Source of the DNA: Candidatus Rifleibacteriota bacterium
GTDB taxonomy: Bacteria > Muiribacteriota > UBA6191 > JACPRK01 > JACQZM01
Length of the DNA stretch: 41,692 bases
Assembly: GCA_016213885.1 (NCBI GenBank)
Contig: JACQZM010000475.1
Span: 1-41,692, forward strand
Direction of reading: 5' to 3'
A program made the position numbers and the translations under genes. Shown here piece after piece: positions 33,310 through 41,692 of this stretch (position 1 is its first letter; each line of letters opens with the position of its first letter). Below the pieces are notes generated by a model, which was not told the DNA's origin, ran no database searches, and worked only from the letters and a program-made list of their open reading frames with translations.

Positions 33310-35270
33310 CACGCACTCTCCAGTACGATCGCACCGGGTCCGTCGATCGCGATCGCGACAATGCCCCCTCGCCGCTCTCGACGCAGCACGACGCGCCGCG
33401 GGTCCCCTCCGTAGCGCCTCGATTCCGTCAGGAGCAGTTCCCTCCAGCTCCGCGGCGGGCCCCCTTTCACGGAGGCGGGCCGCCTCAGGGCCAGCTCGAG
33501 CCTGTCTCGCAGGTTGATCACGACGAGCAGTTCCGACTCTCCGACCCTGCGCCTCATGACCAGCCCGTGGCTTCCCGCCGGTGCGACCCTGAATCCCCTT
33601 CGCGTGGCTTCCCCCAGGGCCGGGTGCTGCTGCCTGAGCCTGAGAAGGTCGCGGTGGAGCCTGAGCACGGCCGCGTGAGGTGGGCCACTCCGCTCGCTCC
33701 ACCGGAGCTTCGAGCGCTCGAACGTGGCGTTCGCCTGAGGATCGGGGATCCGTTCCCTGGCCAGGGGATCGGAGAAGCTCTCGAAGCTCTCGAACTCCCG
33801 GCGTCGTCCGGCCGTGACGGCCTTGCCCAGCTCCGGACCGTGGTCGGTGAAGTAAAGAAACGGGGAGCTGGCCGCCCATTCCTGCCCCATGAAGAGGAGC
33901 GGCGTGCTCGGGCCGGTCAGCAGGAGGCAGACGGCGGACCGCCAGGCCTCGAGCGGGATCTCGTGGTGGATTCTCTCTCCAAGGGCCCGGTTACCGACCT
34001 GATCGTGGTTCTGGAGGCAGTGTACGAACGCGGCCAGAGGCAGAGCCGCAGGGGAGGTGCCCCGGGGCCCCCGGGAGTGGGTCGATCTCTGACCCTCGTA
34101 GAACCATCCCCTGCGGAGTGTGCGGGCGATGTCCGTCACCGTACCCGAGTAGTCGATGTAGTAGCCGTCCCGGTCGCCCGCCAGCGCCACCCGGATCTGG
34201 TGGTGAAGGTCGTCAGCCCACACCGCGTCGAGCCCGTACCCTCCACGCCTCCGTGGACGGACCAGCTTCTCGTCGTTCGAGCTGTCCTCGGCGATCATGA
34301 GCACCGATCTCCCCGCCGGAAGCGTCGAGCGCACCCGGTCGGCGATCTCCCTCAGGATGTGTCTTTTGCTCCGATCGATGATCGAGTGGGTGGCGTCGAG
34401 CCGGAGGCCGTCCACGCGGTAATCGTGGAGCCAGTGGAGAGCGTTGTGCACGAAGAAGTCACGAACGGGACGGGAGCCGGGCCCGGAGAATCGAATCGCA
34501 TTCCCCCAAGGAGTCTTGAGGTCTCGGTCGAAGAAGTCGGGGGCAAGGCACCAGACGTAGGCGCCGTCGGGACCGAAGTGGTTGTAGACCACGTCCAGGA
34601 TCACGGCGAGCCCGCGGGCGTGGGCCGCATCGACCAGTTCGCGGAGGCCCTGGGGCCCGCCGTACACAGAAGACGGGGCGTACAGGCCGACGCCGTCGTA
34701 GCCCCAGTTCCGGCGGCCCGGGAAGGAGGCCACCGGCATCAGCTCCACGGCCGTGACCCCCAGTCCTGCCAGGTGGTCGAGCCGTCGGATCACGCCCCGG
34801 AACGTGCCCTCGCGGGTGAACGCCCCGACGTGGAGCTCGTAGAGTACGAGGTGATCGAGGGAGAGTCCGGGCGGATTCGAGGCGCGCCAGAGGAAGGCGC
34901 CTGGATCATCGGTCGCTGACGGCCCGTGAACGCCCAGCGGCTGGGCCCTCGAGGCTGGATCCGGATACGGCCCCTGGCCGTCGATGCGGTACCGGTAGAG
35001 AGCCCCCGTTTTCAAGCCCGGGACGACGCCACGGTGATATCCCGACTTCTCCCGTTCCAGGGGAACGGTGCCCGAGCGCTCCGGGCCCTCGAGAACCAGT
35101 TCCACCCGGCGTGCCCCCGGAGCGAAGACTCTGAAGGAGAAACCACCGTCGACGGGCCAGGCGCCGATCGGAGCCGTGGGATCGGTCGCCGGCCGCTGAC
35201 GGGGGGTTCCCTGGCTCCCCGGCGGCACGCTCACGCCGGTCAGCCTACAGCGGCGCGGCGGCGTCCGCAA
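33309..35270 (-). CDS. treZ: Malto-oligosyltrehalose trehalohydrolase
   Basis: The full open frame from a TTG at 35270 gives 653 residues; a GTG at 35234 (VSVPPGSQG) is the more natural start. An N-terminal CBM48-like strand domain (FRVFAPGARRVELVLEGP) precedes the GH13 barrel: ELMPVASFPGRRNWGYDGVG, DVVYNHFGPDG, VDGLRLDATHSI (nucleophile Asp), LMIAEDSS (acid/base Glu) and LQNHDQVGNRALGER (stabilising Asp). The C-terminus is a beta domain. It releases trehalose from maltooligosyl-trehalose made by TreY. The TGA stop overlaps the treY ATG by one base. A 143-bp gap separates it from the maltokinase-like gene upstream. Confidence 0.95.
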   Translation of the reverse strand: MRTPPRRCRLTGVSVPPGSQGTPRQRPATDPTAPIGAWPVDGGFSFRVFAPGARRVELVLEGPERSGTVPLEREKSGYHRGVVPGLKTGALYRYRIDGQGPYPDPASRAQPLGVHGPSATDDPGAFLWRASNPPGLSLDHLVLYELHVGAFTREGTFRGVIRRLDHLAGLGVTAVELMPVASFPGRRNWGYDGVGLYAPSSVYGGPQGLRELVDAAHARGLAVILDVVYNHFGPDGAYVWCLAPDFFDRDLKTPWGNAIRFSGPGSRPVRDFFVHNALHWLHDYRVDGLRLDATHSIIDRSKRHILREIADRVRSTLPAGRSVLMIAEDSSNDEKLVRPRRRGGYGLDAVWADDLHHQIRVALAGDRDGYYIDYSGTVTDIARTLRRGWFYEGQRSTHSRGPRGTSPAALPLAAFVHCLQNHDQVGNRALGERIHHEIPLEAWRSAVCLLLTGPSTPLLFMGQEWAASSPFLYFTDHGPELGKAVTAGRRREFESFESFSDPLARERIPDPQANATFERSKLRWSERSGPPHAAVLRLHRDLLRLRQQHPALGEATRRGFRVAPAGSHGLVMRRRVGESELLVVINLRDRLELALRRPASVKGGPPRSWRELLLTESRRYGGDPRRVVLRRERRGGIVAIAIDGPGAIVLESA

Positions 35271-35413
35271 CGGGTTGGTTCTCCGGCAGCCTCGGGGGTG
35301 GGCCGACGGGATCGACGGCGCAATCCTTCGGCCACGTCACTGGACGGCGGCAGTGGTTCCCGGGCGGTGCTCGACCGGATCGGTGTCCGCTTCTGGCGGC
35401 ATCGTGCAGCCGC

Positions 35414-36814
35414 TCAGCCCTGGGACTGCGGCGTCTCCATGATCTCGAGGATGGCCCGAAGCGGAATCGCGGACCAGGCCGGGCGAGCCACCAGCTCGCT
35501 CTCGAGCTCCTGGAGGGCCCGCTCCAGGCAGAAGACATCGAGCAGCAGGCGCAGGTCTTCCCTTCGCTGTGGCAGAAAAGTCATCTGCCCCGCCAGGGTC
35601 AGGTACGACCGGAGAAAGGTCGCGCCGACCCAGTGAAACCACCATCGAGCCCAGGGCATCAGGGTCATCAAGTCCTCCGGCCGCGCCAGGGTGCTGGCTC
35701 CCAGACCCAGCAGCGTGGCGTGGACCGCGTAATGGAACGAGCGAAGCAGGCTCGCCACGTCGCGCAGCGGCGAACGCTTGATCTTCAGGTCGCTCCACCT
35801 CCAGGCGGGGCCCCCTCGCGACTCCAGGATCACGAAGTCGCGGCCCGTGAAGAGGATCCCTTCGAGGGAGAGGTTCCCGTGGTACCGGGTCGTTTCCGCC
35901 TGGATCTCGCGCCGGCGGAGGGGATCGAAGAACTCGAGCGACCTGGCCTCCGACGCCAGCAGCCGGAGCGCCCGCTCTCGATGGTCCGGGGGGACTCTGT
36001 CGAGGTGCTCGCGCAGGCACCGGAACGTGGTGACCACCTGGTTCCTCATGGACTGATAGAGCGAACGCTGGTAGAGCCGCGAGAACGGTTCCGGGGCGAA
36101 CGCCGGTTCGTGGGCCATCGACACGAGGGCAACGTGCAGTTCCGCCGTCCTCAAGCCCAGAGTGCCGGCCACGTGGAGCTCGCTGCCAACGGTATCGAGC
36201 ACGCGCGGTGGACACCCTCGAGCGGCGGCATCGAGAAGGTGGTCCGTTGGTGGGGTCGCCTGTGACGTCGCCTGGCCAGACAGTGACACGGCCCTGTCGA
36301 AGTACCGTCCCAGGTCATCCAGAGTGTGCTGCCAGGCCGTGCACTCACCGTCCACGTACTCGCGCATCACCCCGATGGTGGACGCGATCGACCGGTCTTT
36401 GTGGTATTCCAGGTGTCCGAGAAACGACGGAGTCAACCCTCGCGGTGTCGAGCCGGTCAGCGCCCGACCGAGCTCCAGCACCGGATGCACCCCTTCTTCG
36501 ATGCGTCGGAAAAGTCTCATGATGACGTGCCTCGCTCCGAAGCGAACGCAGGCATCGCCCCGGTCGGTCGCCATGGCCTCGATGCGGTCGTTCCCGACCG
36601 GACCCTGGTCGCCGGAGCTGCGGACCCCGTACTCCACCCCTCGCACCATGGCTCCCTCGACCATCGGCGACCGGAGCCGGCGTCGCGACACGATGACATC
36701 GTGGAGCGTGGCCAGCAGCCTCGGTGACTCGAACGCTTCGCACAGAGATGCCGACCAGTTCGCACCGTTCTCCTCGCACAGCAGGCGGGCCAGCTGCGAG
36801 GCTCGACGTCGAGG
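35414..36814 (-). pseudogene. Maltokinase-like domain, N-terminally truncated, catalytic residues lost
   Basis: A coherent frame runs from about 36814 to 35414; the only formal start inside it is GTG 36691. The order of segments follows the kinase half of TreS-maltokinase fusions: NWSASLCEAFESPRLLATL, VIMRLFRRIEEGVHPVLELG, LGHLEYHKD, then SPLRDVASLLRSFHYAVHAT and WSAIPLRAILEIME. Key sites have changed: HGDYHLGQVL expected, HGNLSLEGIL found (catalytic Asp to Asn); IIDFEGEP expected, ILESRGGP found; the LKLFRR lysine is Arg. The N-terminal cap and most of the N-lobe are missing, and the frame is out of register with treS by one base. It looks like either a relic or a deliberately inactive domain. 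Active homologues phosphorylate maltose to maltose-1-phosphate. Confidence 0.75.
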
Positions 36815-38568
36815 ACCGAGCGGGCCGGTGTGGCGATCCTGAGAGTGGGCAGCTCACGACCCTGTGAGGCCGGCTCTCCCATCTTGGGTCGCGGGCGCTC
36901 GAGGCTGAACCACATGAAGTCGTGCGAAGAGAGGCTGAGCTCCAGGACGCCGTCCAGACGCACGGGGAACTCCTGCCGACCGAACATCTCCGTCGGGACC
37001 GTTCCGCACAGGCGTTCGGACCGGAGCAACACCGGCTGGGCGAAGCGGGAGAGATTCGCCACGACCAGAACCGACTCGTCGCCGAGGCTCCTCACGAACG
37101 CCAGCACCCTGTGATTGTGCGGGTGGAGGATCTCGATCGAGCCACGGCCGAAGCACGCATGCCTCTTCCGCACGGCGATGATCCGCTTCATCCACCAGAG
37201 GAACGATCGCTCGTTGGCCTGCTGCGCCTCGACGTTGACGGTCTGGTAGTGATACTCGGGATCGATCACCACAGGCAGGAAGAGCTCCTGAGGGTTCGCC
37301 CTGGAGAACCCGGCGTTCCGATCGGTACTCCACTGCATGGGGGTCCTCACGCCGTTCCGATCGCCCAGGTGGTAGTTGTCTCCCATTCCGATCTCGTCGC
37401 CGTAATAGACGAACGGAGTCCCCGGCAGGGAAAACAGCAGGGAGTTCAGCAACTCGATGCGCCTGCGATCGTTCTGCAGCAGCGGAGCCAGCCGCCGCCG
37501 GATCCCCAGGTTGACCCGCATCCCCGGCTCCCGGGCGTAGGCCCGGTACAGGTAGTCCCGTTCCTCGTCGGTCACCATCTCCAGCGTCAGTTCGTCGTGA
37601 TTCCTCAGGAACAGAGCCCACTGGCATCCCTGGGGTATCTCGGGAGTCTGGGTCAGGATGTCCACCACGGGGTAGCGGTCTTCCATGTGGATCGCCGAGA
37701 AGAGACGCGGCATGAGGGGAAAGTGAAAAGCCATGTGGCATTCATCGCCCCTGCCGAAGTAGGTCGCGGCGTCCTCGGGCCACTGGTTGGCCTCGGCGAG
37801 CAGCAGCCGGTCCGCGAAGCGGGCGTCCACGTGGGCTCGCAGCTTCTTCAAGAAGTCATGAGTCTCCGGCAGGTTCTCGCAATTGGTTCCTTCCCGCTCG
37901 ATCAGGTACGGAACGGCGTCCAGACGCAGACCATCCACGCCCAGACGGAGCCAGTGGTCCACGATCTTCAGGACTTCGCGCCTCACCGCCGCGTTGTCGA
38001 AGTTCAGGTCTGGCTGATGCGAGAAGAAGCGATGCCAGTAGTACTGACGTGCCACCGGATCCCAGGTCCAGTTGGACCTCTCGTAGTCACCGAAGATGAT
38101 CCGGGCTTGAGCGTATCGATCCGGGGAGTCGCTCCACACGTAGTAGTCATGGTAACGATTCGGTCGATCGGGGCGCCGGGCCTTCCGGAACCAGGGATGC
38201 TGGTCCGACGTGTGGTTGAGAACCAGTTCCGTGACGATGCGCAGGCCACGCCGGTGGGCCTCGCTCACGAGCCGACGGAACTGCGGGAGGGTGCCGCATC
38301 GCGGGTCGATGGAGAGGAAGTCTGCGATGTCGTAGCCGTCGTCGCGCATCGGCGATCTGTAGAACGGCAGGAGCCACAGTGCGGTGACACCCAGATCCTG
38401 CAGGTAGTCCAGCTTCTCCGTGAGACCCACCAGGTCCCCGACTCCATCGCCATCACCATCGCAGTACGATCGCACCCTCACCTCGTAGAAGATGGCGTCC
38501 TTGTACCAGTCTGGCAAGGGGCGAGGACCCGGGAGCAGCGAGCCACGGTCCTGGCGAGCGGCTTTCAC
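36517..38568 (-). CDS. treS: Trehalose synthase (maltose/trehalose mutase), C-terminus frameshifted
   Basis: The GTG start gives MKAARQDRGSLLPGPRPLPD, then WYKDAIFYEVRVRSYCDGDG, the standard TreS opening. GH13 motifs are LVLNHTSDQHPWF, VDGLRLDAVPYL (nucleophile Asp), LLLAEANQWPED (acid/base Glu) and LFLRNHDELTL (stabilising Asp), with VYYGDEIGMGDN and RNGVRTPMQWS further on. The domain ends at about 36900 (SSHDFMWFSLERP) followed by a linker. Beyond about 36820 the frame is nonsense (CCARRTVRTGRHLCAK onward), while another frame carries the maltokinase-like sequence, so a TreS-maltokinase fusion has been broken. The catalytic TreS domain is complete and should interconvert maltose and trehalose. 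It is the most upstream gene of the minus-strand cluster. Confidence 0.92.
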   Translation of the reverse strand: MKAARQDRGSLLPGPRPLPDWYKDAIFYEVRVRSYCDGDGDGVGDLVGLTEKLDYLQDLGVTALWLLPFYRSPMRDDGYDIADFLSIDPRCGTLPQFRRLVSEAHRRGLRIVTELVLNHTSDQHPWFRKARRPDRPNRYHDYYVWSDSPDRYAQARIIFGDYERSNWTWDPVARQYYWHRFFSHQPDLNFDNAAVRREVLKIVDHWLRLGVDGLRLDAVPYLIEREGTNCENLPETHDFLKKLRAHVDARFADRLLLAEANQWPEDAATYFGRGDECHMAFHFPLMPRLFSAIHMEDRYPVVDILTQTPEIPQGCQWALFLRNHDELTLEMVTDEERDYLYRAYAREPGMRVNLGIRRRLAPLLQNDRRRIELLNSLLFSLPGTPFVYYGDEIGMGDNYHLGDRNGVRTPMQWSTDRNAGFSRANPQELFLPVVIDPEYHYQTVNVEAQQANERSFLWWMKRIIAVRKRHACFGRGSIEILHPHNHRVLAFVRSLGDESVLVVANLSRFAQPVLLRSERLCGTVPTEMFGRQEFPVRLDGVLELSLSSHDFMWFSLERPRPKMGEPASQGRELPTLRIATPARSVLDVEPRSWPACCARRTVRTGRHLCAKRSSHRGCWPRSTMSSCRDAGSGRRWSREPWCEGWSTGSAAPATRVRSGTTASRPWRPTGAMPAFASERGTSS

Positions 38569-38599
38569 CTCGATCGCCCGCCAGTCCAGGAACCATCGA

Positions 38600-38858
38600 T
38601 GTCAGCGGCACTCGCCCGGGTCGAGGTCCCGGGCGTGCCGTCGATGGACGCGCTGTTCACCATGACCTCGGCACCCCTTTTCGAGCGGCGCGGGAGCTCC
38701 ATCACCGAGGCCATGTCGGTCGACTCGTTCAGCGTCGGTACGACCACGGAGCTCACGGTGCGCCACCTCCTCGATCGGCTGGCGGTGACCCGCTGGAGCA
38801 GCCCTCGGGCCGGCCGTCGGATGGCATGGAGTCCTCTTCGAACTGACCCTACCATCAA
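38600..38858 (-). pseudogene. Glycosyltransferase family 2 N-terminal relic
   Basis: The minus-strand frame 38858-38565 contains VSSVVVPTLNESTDMASVME, then LPRRSKRGAEVMVNSASIDG. This matches the first two strands of GT2 enzymes (VVIPTLNE ... EVIVVDGGSTDGT), but the essential DGGSTDGT is NSASIDGT and the protein ends about 20 residues later. Only about 50 residues of a ~250-residue enzyme remain, so it cannot be functional. It lies in the 506-bp gap between treS and the serine hydrolase. The remainder of that gap (38859-39004) holds nothing I can identify. Confidence 0.5.
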
Positions 38859-39004
38859 TACCCTGCGAACACCAGAGCGGTCGCCGTGGCGACCAGGACG
38901 GGAAGCCCCGTCCCTTCCATCTGTACTCGATGCGCCAGGCGATCGAGGAAGAGTCCATCCTCGATGGACTCAAGAACTACCGTCCTCCGGTTGTCGGGGT
39001 CATC

Positions 39005-39033
39005 TTCCCGACGGTCCGGCGACGGTGTAGCAT
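39005..39033 (+). promoter_or_regulatory. Candidate promoter for the serine hydrolase gene
   Basis: TTCCCG (39005-39010) and TAGCAT (39028-39033) are separated by 17 bp, 42 bp upstream of the ATG at 39075. The -35 match is weak (3/6) and the -10 moderate (4/6). A GGGAGG ribosome-binding site lies between the promoter and the start codon. Confidence 0.3.
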
Positions 39034-39074
39034 GGCGCTCGTCGAACAGCCGCGTCTCCAGGGAGGGTCCTCCG

Positions 39075-40604
39075 ATGACAGCTCAGGGTTCCCGTCGACT
39101 CGCACGACTCCTGCTCGCCGCACTGCTGGCCGGCCTGCTCTCGAGAGAGGCTCTGGAGGCCGGCACACCCGTCTCGCCCGCGGTGGAGTCCTACATCCAG
39201 AAGCTGGCCCGGGCATGCAGGGTGCCGGGGCTTTCCGTGGCCGTCGTTTGCGACGACAAGGTCGTGTACGCGAAGGGGTTCGGGGTCCGGAAGCTCGGCA
39301 GCCCGGAACCGGTCAACGAGGAGACAGTGTTCCCCATCGGGTCCACCACCAAGGCGTTCACGGCCGCTGCGATCGGGATCCTGGTGGCCGAGGGCAAGCT
39401 GGGCTGGGACGATCCGATCATCAGACACTACCCCGCGTTCCAGCTCGCGGATCCGGTGGCCACCAGGGAGGCGACGATCCGCGACTTTCTCTGCCATCGG
39501 TCCGGACTGCCCGGCGACGGGACCCCCACGGTGGTCTGGGGGTACAGCCGTTCCGAGATCGTCCGCCGGCTCCGGTTCCAGAAGCCCGGCTCGCACTTCC
39601 GGAGCGTGTGGACCTACAGCAACCTGGGATTGACCGTCCCTGACGTCGTGTTCAAGCCCGCCTCCGGCAAGACCTGGGACGAAGTGGTCCTCGAGAGGAT
39701 CTTCGAGCCGCTGGGGATGCGCTCCTCCAGCACGGGACTGGCCGGTCTTCGCAAGATGACCAACGTGGCGACTCCCCACGGTGTGCTGCAGGGCCAGGTC
39801 GGGCCGGTGGACTACCTGGACGTCGACCCGCACGCACCGGCCGGATCCATCTGCTCGAACGCCGTGGACATGGCCCGGTGGATCCGGGTCCAGCTCGGCA
39901 AGGGGACTTTCGAAGGCAAGCGCCTGTGGCCGCCCTCGATCACCGACGAGATGTTCAGACCGCACATGCTCCAGCCGCCTCCCCCGCCGCAGAGTCCCAT
40001 GGCCGACACCGGCCACTTCCGGTCGTACGGCCTCTGCTGGGGCGTGTCCGACTACTACGGGCTGCGCCTGATCAAGCACGGTGGCGCGACCAACGGGATC
40101 TGCTCGGTGGTCGCCCTGCTCCCTGACCGGAGCTTCGGCGTCGTGGTCCTGACGAACCTGGCGCCTCCCAACATGGCGCCGGACGTGATCGCCCACCGGA
40201 TCCTGGATGCGTGCCTCGGGCTGCGCGAGAGGGACTGGCTCGCCGAGCTCACCGTGTTCGCCCGGAACGCGCCCCGTCCTCCCGACCCGCGCCGCGTGAA
40301 GGGCACCAAGCCGTCGGTCCCGCTGGCGGAGTGCGTCGGCATCTACGAGGACGAGCTCCACGGGGAGATCTCCGTGGGGGTCGAGGCTGACAGGCTGGTC
40401 GTCCGCATCGGACCGAAGCTCGTCGGCAAGCTGGAACACTGGCACCACGACACGTTCACGGCGAAGTGGAACGACCCCGGTCTCGGGAGCATGATCTCGC
40501 CCCGGCCGTTCTTCACCTTCGTCCTGGGTGAGGATGGTCGCGTGGAAGGGCTCTGGTCGAGACTGGGCCCGGAACCCACGGCCTTCCGGAGGCGACGGAC
40601 GTAG
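39075..40604 (+). CDS. Secreted serine hydrolase, beta-lactamase/PBP fold (class C type)
   Basis: The protein has 509 residues. ATG 39075 with GGGAGG upstream opens a signal peptide (LARLLLAALLAGLLSREALEA). The catalytic Ser90-T-T-Lys93 is in FPIGSTTKAFTA, the Tyr motif is WTYSNLG and the third motif is KHGGATNG (H-x-G type). The C-terminal ~120 residues (VPLAECVGIYEDELHG onward) form the DUF3471-like beta domain often attached to these enzymes. Class C-type family members include esterases, peptidases acting on D-amino acids, and lactamases; which applies is not evident. The open frame upstream of 39075 is Arg/Ser noise. It converges with the M23 gene 32 bp downstream. Confidence 0.92.
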   Translation: MTAQGSRRLARLLLAALLAGLLSREALEAGTPVSPAVESYIQKLARACRVPGLSVAVVCDDKVVYAKGFGVRKLGSPEPVNEETVFPIGSTTKAFTAAAIGILVAEGKLGWDDPIIRHYPAFQLADPVATREATIRDFLCHRSGLPGDGTPTVVWGYSRSEIVRRLRFQKPGSHFRSVWTYSNLGLTVPDVVFKPASGKTWDEVVLERIFEPLGMRSSSTGLAGLRKMTNVATPHGVLQGQVGPVDYLDVDPHAPAGSICSNAVDMARWIRVQLGKGTFEGKRLWPPSITDEMFRPHMLQPPPPPQSPMADTGHFRSYGLCWGVSDYYGLRLIKHGGATNGICSVVALLPDRSFGVVVLTNLAPPNMAPDVIAHRILDACLGLRERDWLAELTVFARNAPRPPDPRRVKGTKPSVPLAECVGIYEDELHGEISVGVEADRLVVRIGPKLVGKLEHWHHDTFTAKWNDPGLGSMISPRPFFTFVLGEDGRVEGLWSRLGPEPTAFRRRRT

Positions 40605-40636
40605 GTCACGCCACGTCGGGCGGGAGTCGGGCCAGG

Positions 40637-41338
40637 TCAGGCGCGTGCGCTGGAGCGGAGCACGGTCATCGGATTGACCGGATGGCCGTTCTTGTGGACT
40701 CTGAGGTGGAGGTGGGGCCCGGTGGAGTAGCCTCCCGAGCTACCGACCAGCCCCACGGCCTGGCCAGAATTCACCTTCTGCCCCTTTGCCACGAGCGCCT
40801 TGGACAGATGGGCATAGGTGACGTCGTACGTCTGCCCGCCAGCCGTGATCCGCACGGTCACCACCCGCCCGTAGCCGGGCTCCCACCCCACGAACGTGAC
40901 GACCCCCGGCCCGACGGCGACGCAGCGTGCTCCGGATCGAGCACCGATGTCGATCCCGTCGTGGAACCTCTTCTTGCGGAGCACAGGGTGGTTCCGGTTG
41001 CCGTAGCCGGACGTGATGCGCCCGGGGGCTGGCCAGACGTTCTTCACGATGGCGTGCGCCAGCACCACCGGCGGCCTCGAGTCCGTGAACGATCGCCCGT
41101 CAGAGGTGGTGGTGAGCGTGCGGGGTTCCGGAGCAGCGCTCGTGTCGACTGCTTCCGCTGGCTCACCGACGCTGGCCGGCTGCCCGGCCTCGCTGGTGGT
41201 CGCCGGGGTACCCGTCGGGGAGGCTGTCTCCGACGTCTCGCCGATGAGCTCGATCGCCCCGGGGGTGGGCCCAACCTGGGCGAAGACCGGGGCAGAGAGA
41301 ACGAGGATCAGCGCCGTCATCAGGATGGGATCTCTCAA
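40637..41338 (-). CDS. Secreted M23 family metallopeptidase (LytM domain)
   Basis: The protein has 233 residues from a TTG start with a strong GGAGGTGA site 6 bp upstream. A signal peptide (LMTALILVLSAPVFAQ) leads into a low-complexity Thr/Ala/Pro/Glu linker (about 25-95). The LytM domain follows: ITSGYGNRNHPV, HDGIDIG (H126-x3-D130, zinc ligands), VVTFVGWEPGYGRVVTV, YAHLSK and GPHLHLRV (H-x-H motif). All zinc and catalytic residues are present, so it should be an active endopeptidase on peptidoglycan cross-links, outside the cytoplasm. No coiled coil or LysM domain is visible. It is transcribed toward the serine hydrolase gene. Confidence 0.95.
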   Translation of the reverse strand: MRDPILMTALILVLSAPVFAQVGPTPGAIELIGETSETASPTGTPATTSEAGQPASVGEPAEAVDTSAAPEPRTLTTTSDGRSFTDSRPPVVLAHAIVKNVWPAPGRITSGYGNRNHPVLRKKRFHDGIDIGARSGARCVAVGPGVVTFVGWEPGYGRVVTVRITAGGQTYDVTYAHLSKALVAKGQKVNSGQAVGLVGSSGGYSTGPHLHLRVHKNGHPVNPMTVLRSSARA

Positions 41339-41344
41339 TCGCCG

Positions 41345-41692
41345 TCACCTCCGCGAGCAGCGGTCGCCACGGAGGACAAGCAGAGGTCGTGCCAGAACGG
41401 GGCAGACGCCATCCAGGCCGAATCCCCGTGACGAGGAGGTCGAATCGGCCCGGACGGGCGGGCCGTTTTGGCCCGACAGGAGACCGGTTGCGTCTCGAAG
41501 GACGGGGGGCCGCTGATGGGCTCCAGGGGGTCTGTTGCACGGGTCGGCGATCAGAGCCATCGCTTCAAACCATAGAGCGTGCTTGGACTGCGAAACGGCA
41601 CGGGATCTGGGTTCGTTCCAGTTCGCGTGGAAGGCCACCGGAATGGAGTAGTGCTTCTTGGGCTCTACTCGCTGCTTTTCGGCCTGGTGCCC
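41345..41692 (-). CDS. Partial reading frame at the right edge, unknown
   Basis: A minus-strand frame enters from the right edge and is open to 41345. The first part reads HQAEKQRVEPKKHYSIPVAF, then ANWNEPRSRAVSQSKHALWF, with a balanced, protein-like composition in DNA of modest G+C. After about residue 55 (NRPPGAHQRPP) it becomes Pro/Arg/Ser-rich and less convincing, so the true C-terminus may be near 41520 or the gene may be decayed. I do not recognise the family. The stretch 41339-41520 may therefore be non-coding and include the M23 promoter. Confidence 0.35.
   Translation of the reverse strand, partial: GHQAEKQRVEPKKHYSIPVAFHANWNEPRSRAVSQSKHALWFEAMALIADPCNRPPGAHQRPPVLRDATGLLSGQNGPPVRADSTSSSRGFGLDGVCPVLARPLLVLRGDRCSRR

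Noticed and set aside
32194..33414. Plus-strand frame opposite treY
   Set aside because: It is antisense to conserved GH13 motifs of treY, with no domain of its own.
41013..41516. 167-codon plus-strand frame at the right end
   Set aside because: It lies opposite the M23 gene with its zinc motifs and shows Ser/Arg/Pro noise only.

Overview
The window is 41.7 kb of GC-rich bacterial DNA, about two-thirds G+C or more in most genes. Several features point to an uncultured Gram-negative bacterium: a cyclic beta-1,2-glucan synthase (a periplasmic glucan), pseudopilin-type genes, a Hanks kinase with an extracytoplasmic part, a site-2 protease and an M23 peptidase. I cannot assign a phylum from sequence alone. 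No tRNA, rRNA, CRISPR array, intact insertion sequence or replication origin was seen.

Left end (1-3.7 kb, accessory and decaying): the tail of an unknown gene, a macro-domain ADP-ribose hydrolase, a GIY-YIG nuclease-like protein, a small hypothetical protein, a retropepsin-like protease broken by a 53-bp tandem duplication, and two minus-strand fragments resembling a collapsed RHS/polymorphic-toxin gene (Ig-like piece plus methyltransferase-like tip). A HAD phosphatase follows.

4-12.6 kb (plus strand, envelope and signalling): a polysaccharide deacetylase broken in its first catalytic motif, a cysteine-motif protein of unknown function, a Ser/Thr kinase, then a site-2 protease, an unusual in-frame fusion of a prepilin-peptidase N-terminal domain with a pseudopilin, a second pseudopilin (GspJ/PilW-like), and a secreted TPR/carbohydrate-module/alkaline-phosphatase-superfamily protein.

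12.5-17.3 kb (minus strand): a prokaryotic RING/multi-TM/pilin-like-head protein whose 3' end is overrun by a GC-rich hairpin repeat, a double CDGSH iron-sulfur protein, galactose-1-phosphate uridylyltransferase, a SUMF1-type protein and a DUF1848 radical-SAM-like protein. A lone membrane-anchored hypothetical gene (17.4-18.6 kb) lies on the plus strand.

19-38.6 kb (glucan and trehalose block): a 2917-residue cyclic beta-1,2-glucan synthase (plus) converges on a minus-strand cluster treS, maltokinase-like, treZ, treY and a GH57/DUF3536 glycosidase. TreZ/TreY convert maltodextrin to trehalose and TreS interconverts trehalose and maltose, so the block looks built for compatible-solute and periplasmic-glucan production. 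The maltokinase half of the usual TreS-maltokinase fusion is frameshifted, lacks its N-terminal cap and has lost its catalytic residues, so the step to maltose-1-phosphate appears absent here. The GH57 gene is clearly poorer in G+C than its neighbours.

Right end (38.6-41.7 kb): a glycosyltransferase-2 relic, a secreted beta-lactamase-fold serine hydrolase, an M23 peptidase and a partial minus-strand reading frame running off the edge. A theme of the whole window is intact genes alternating with frameshifted or truncated ones.
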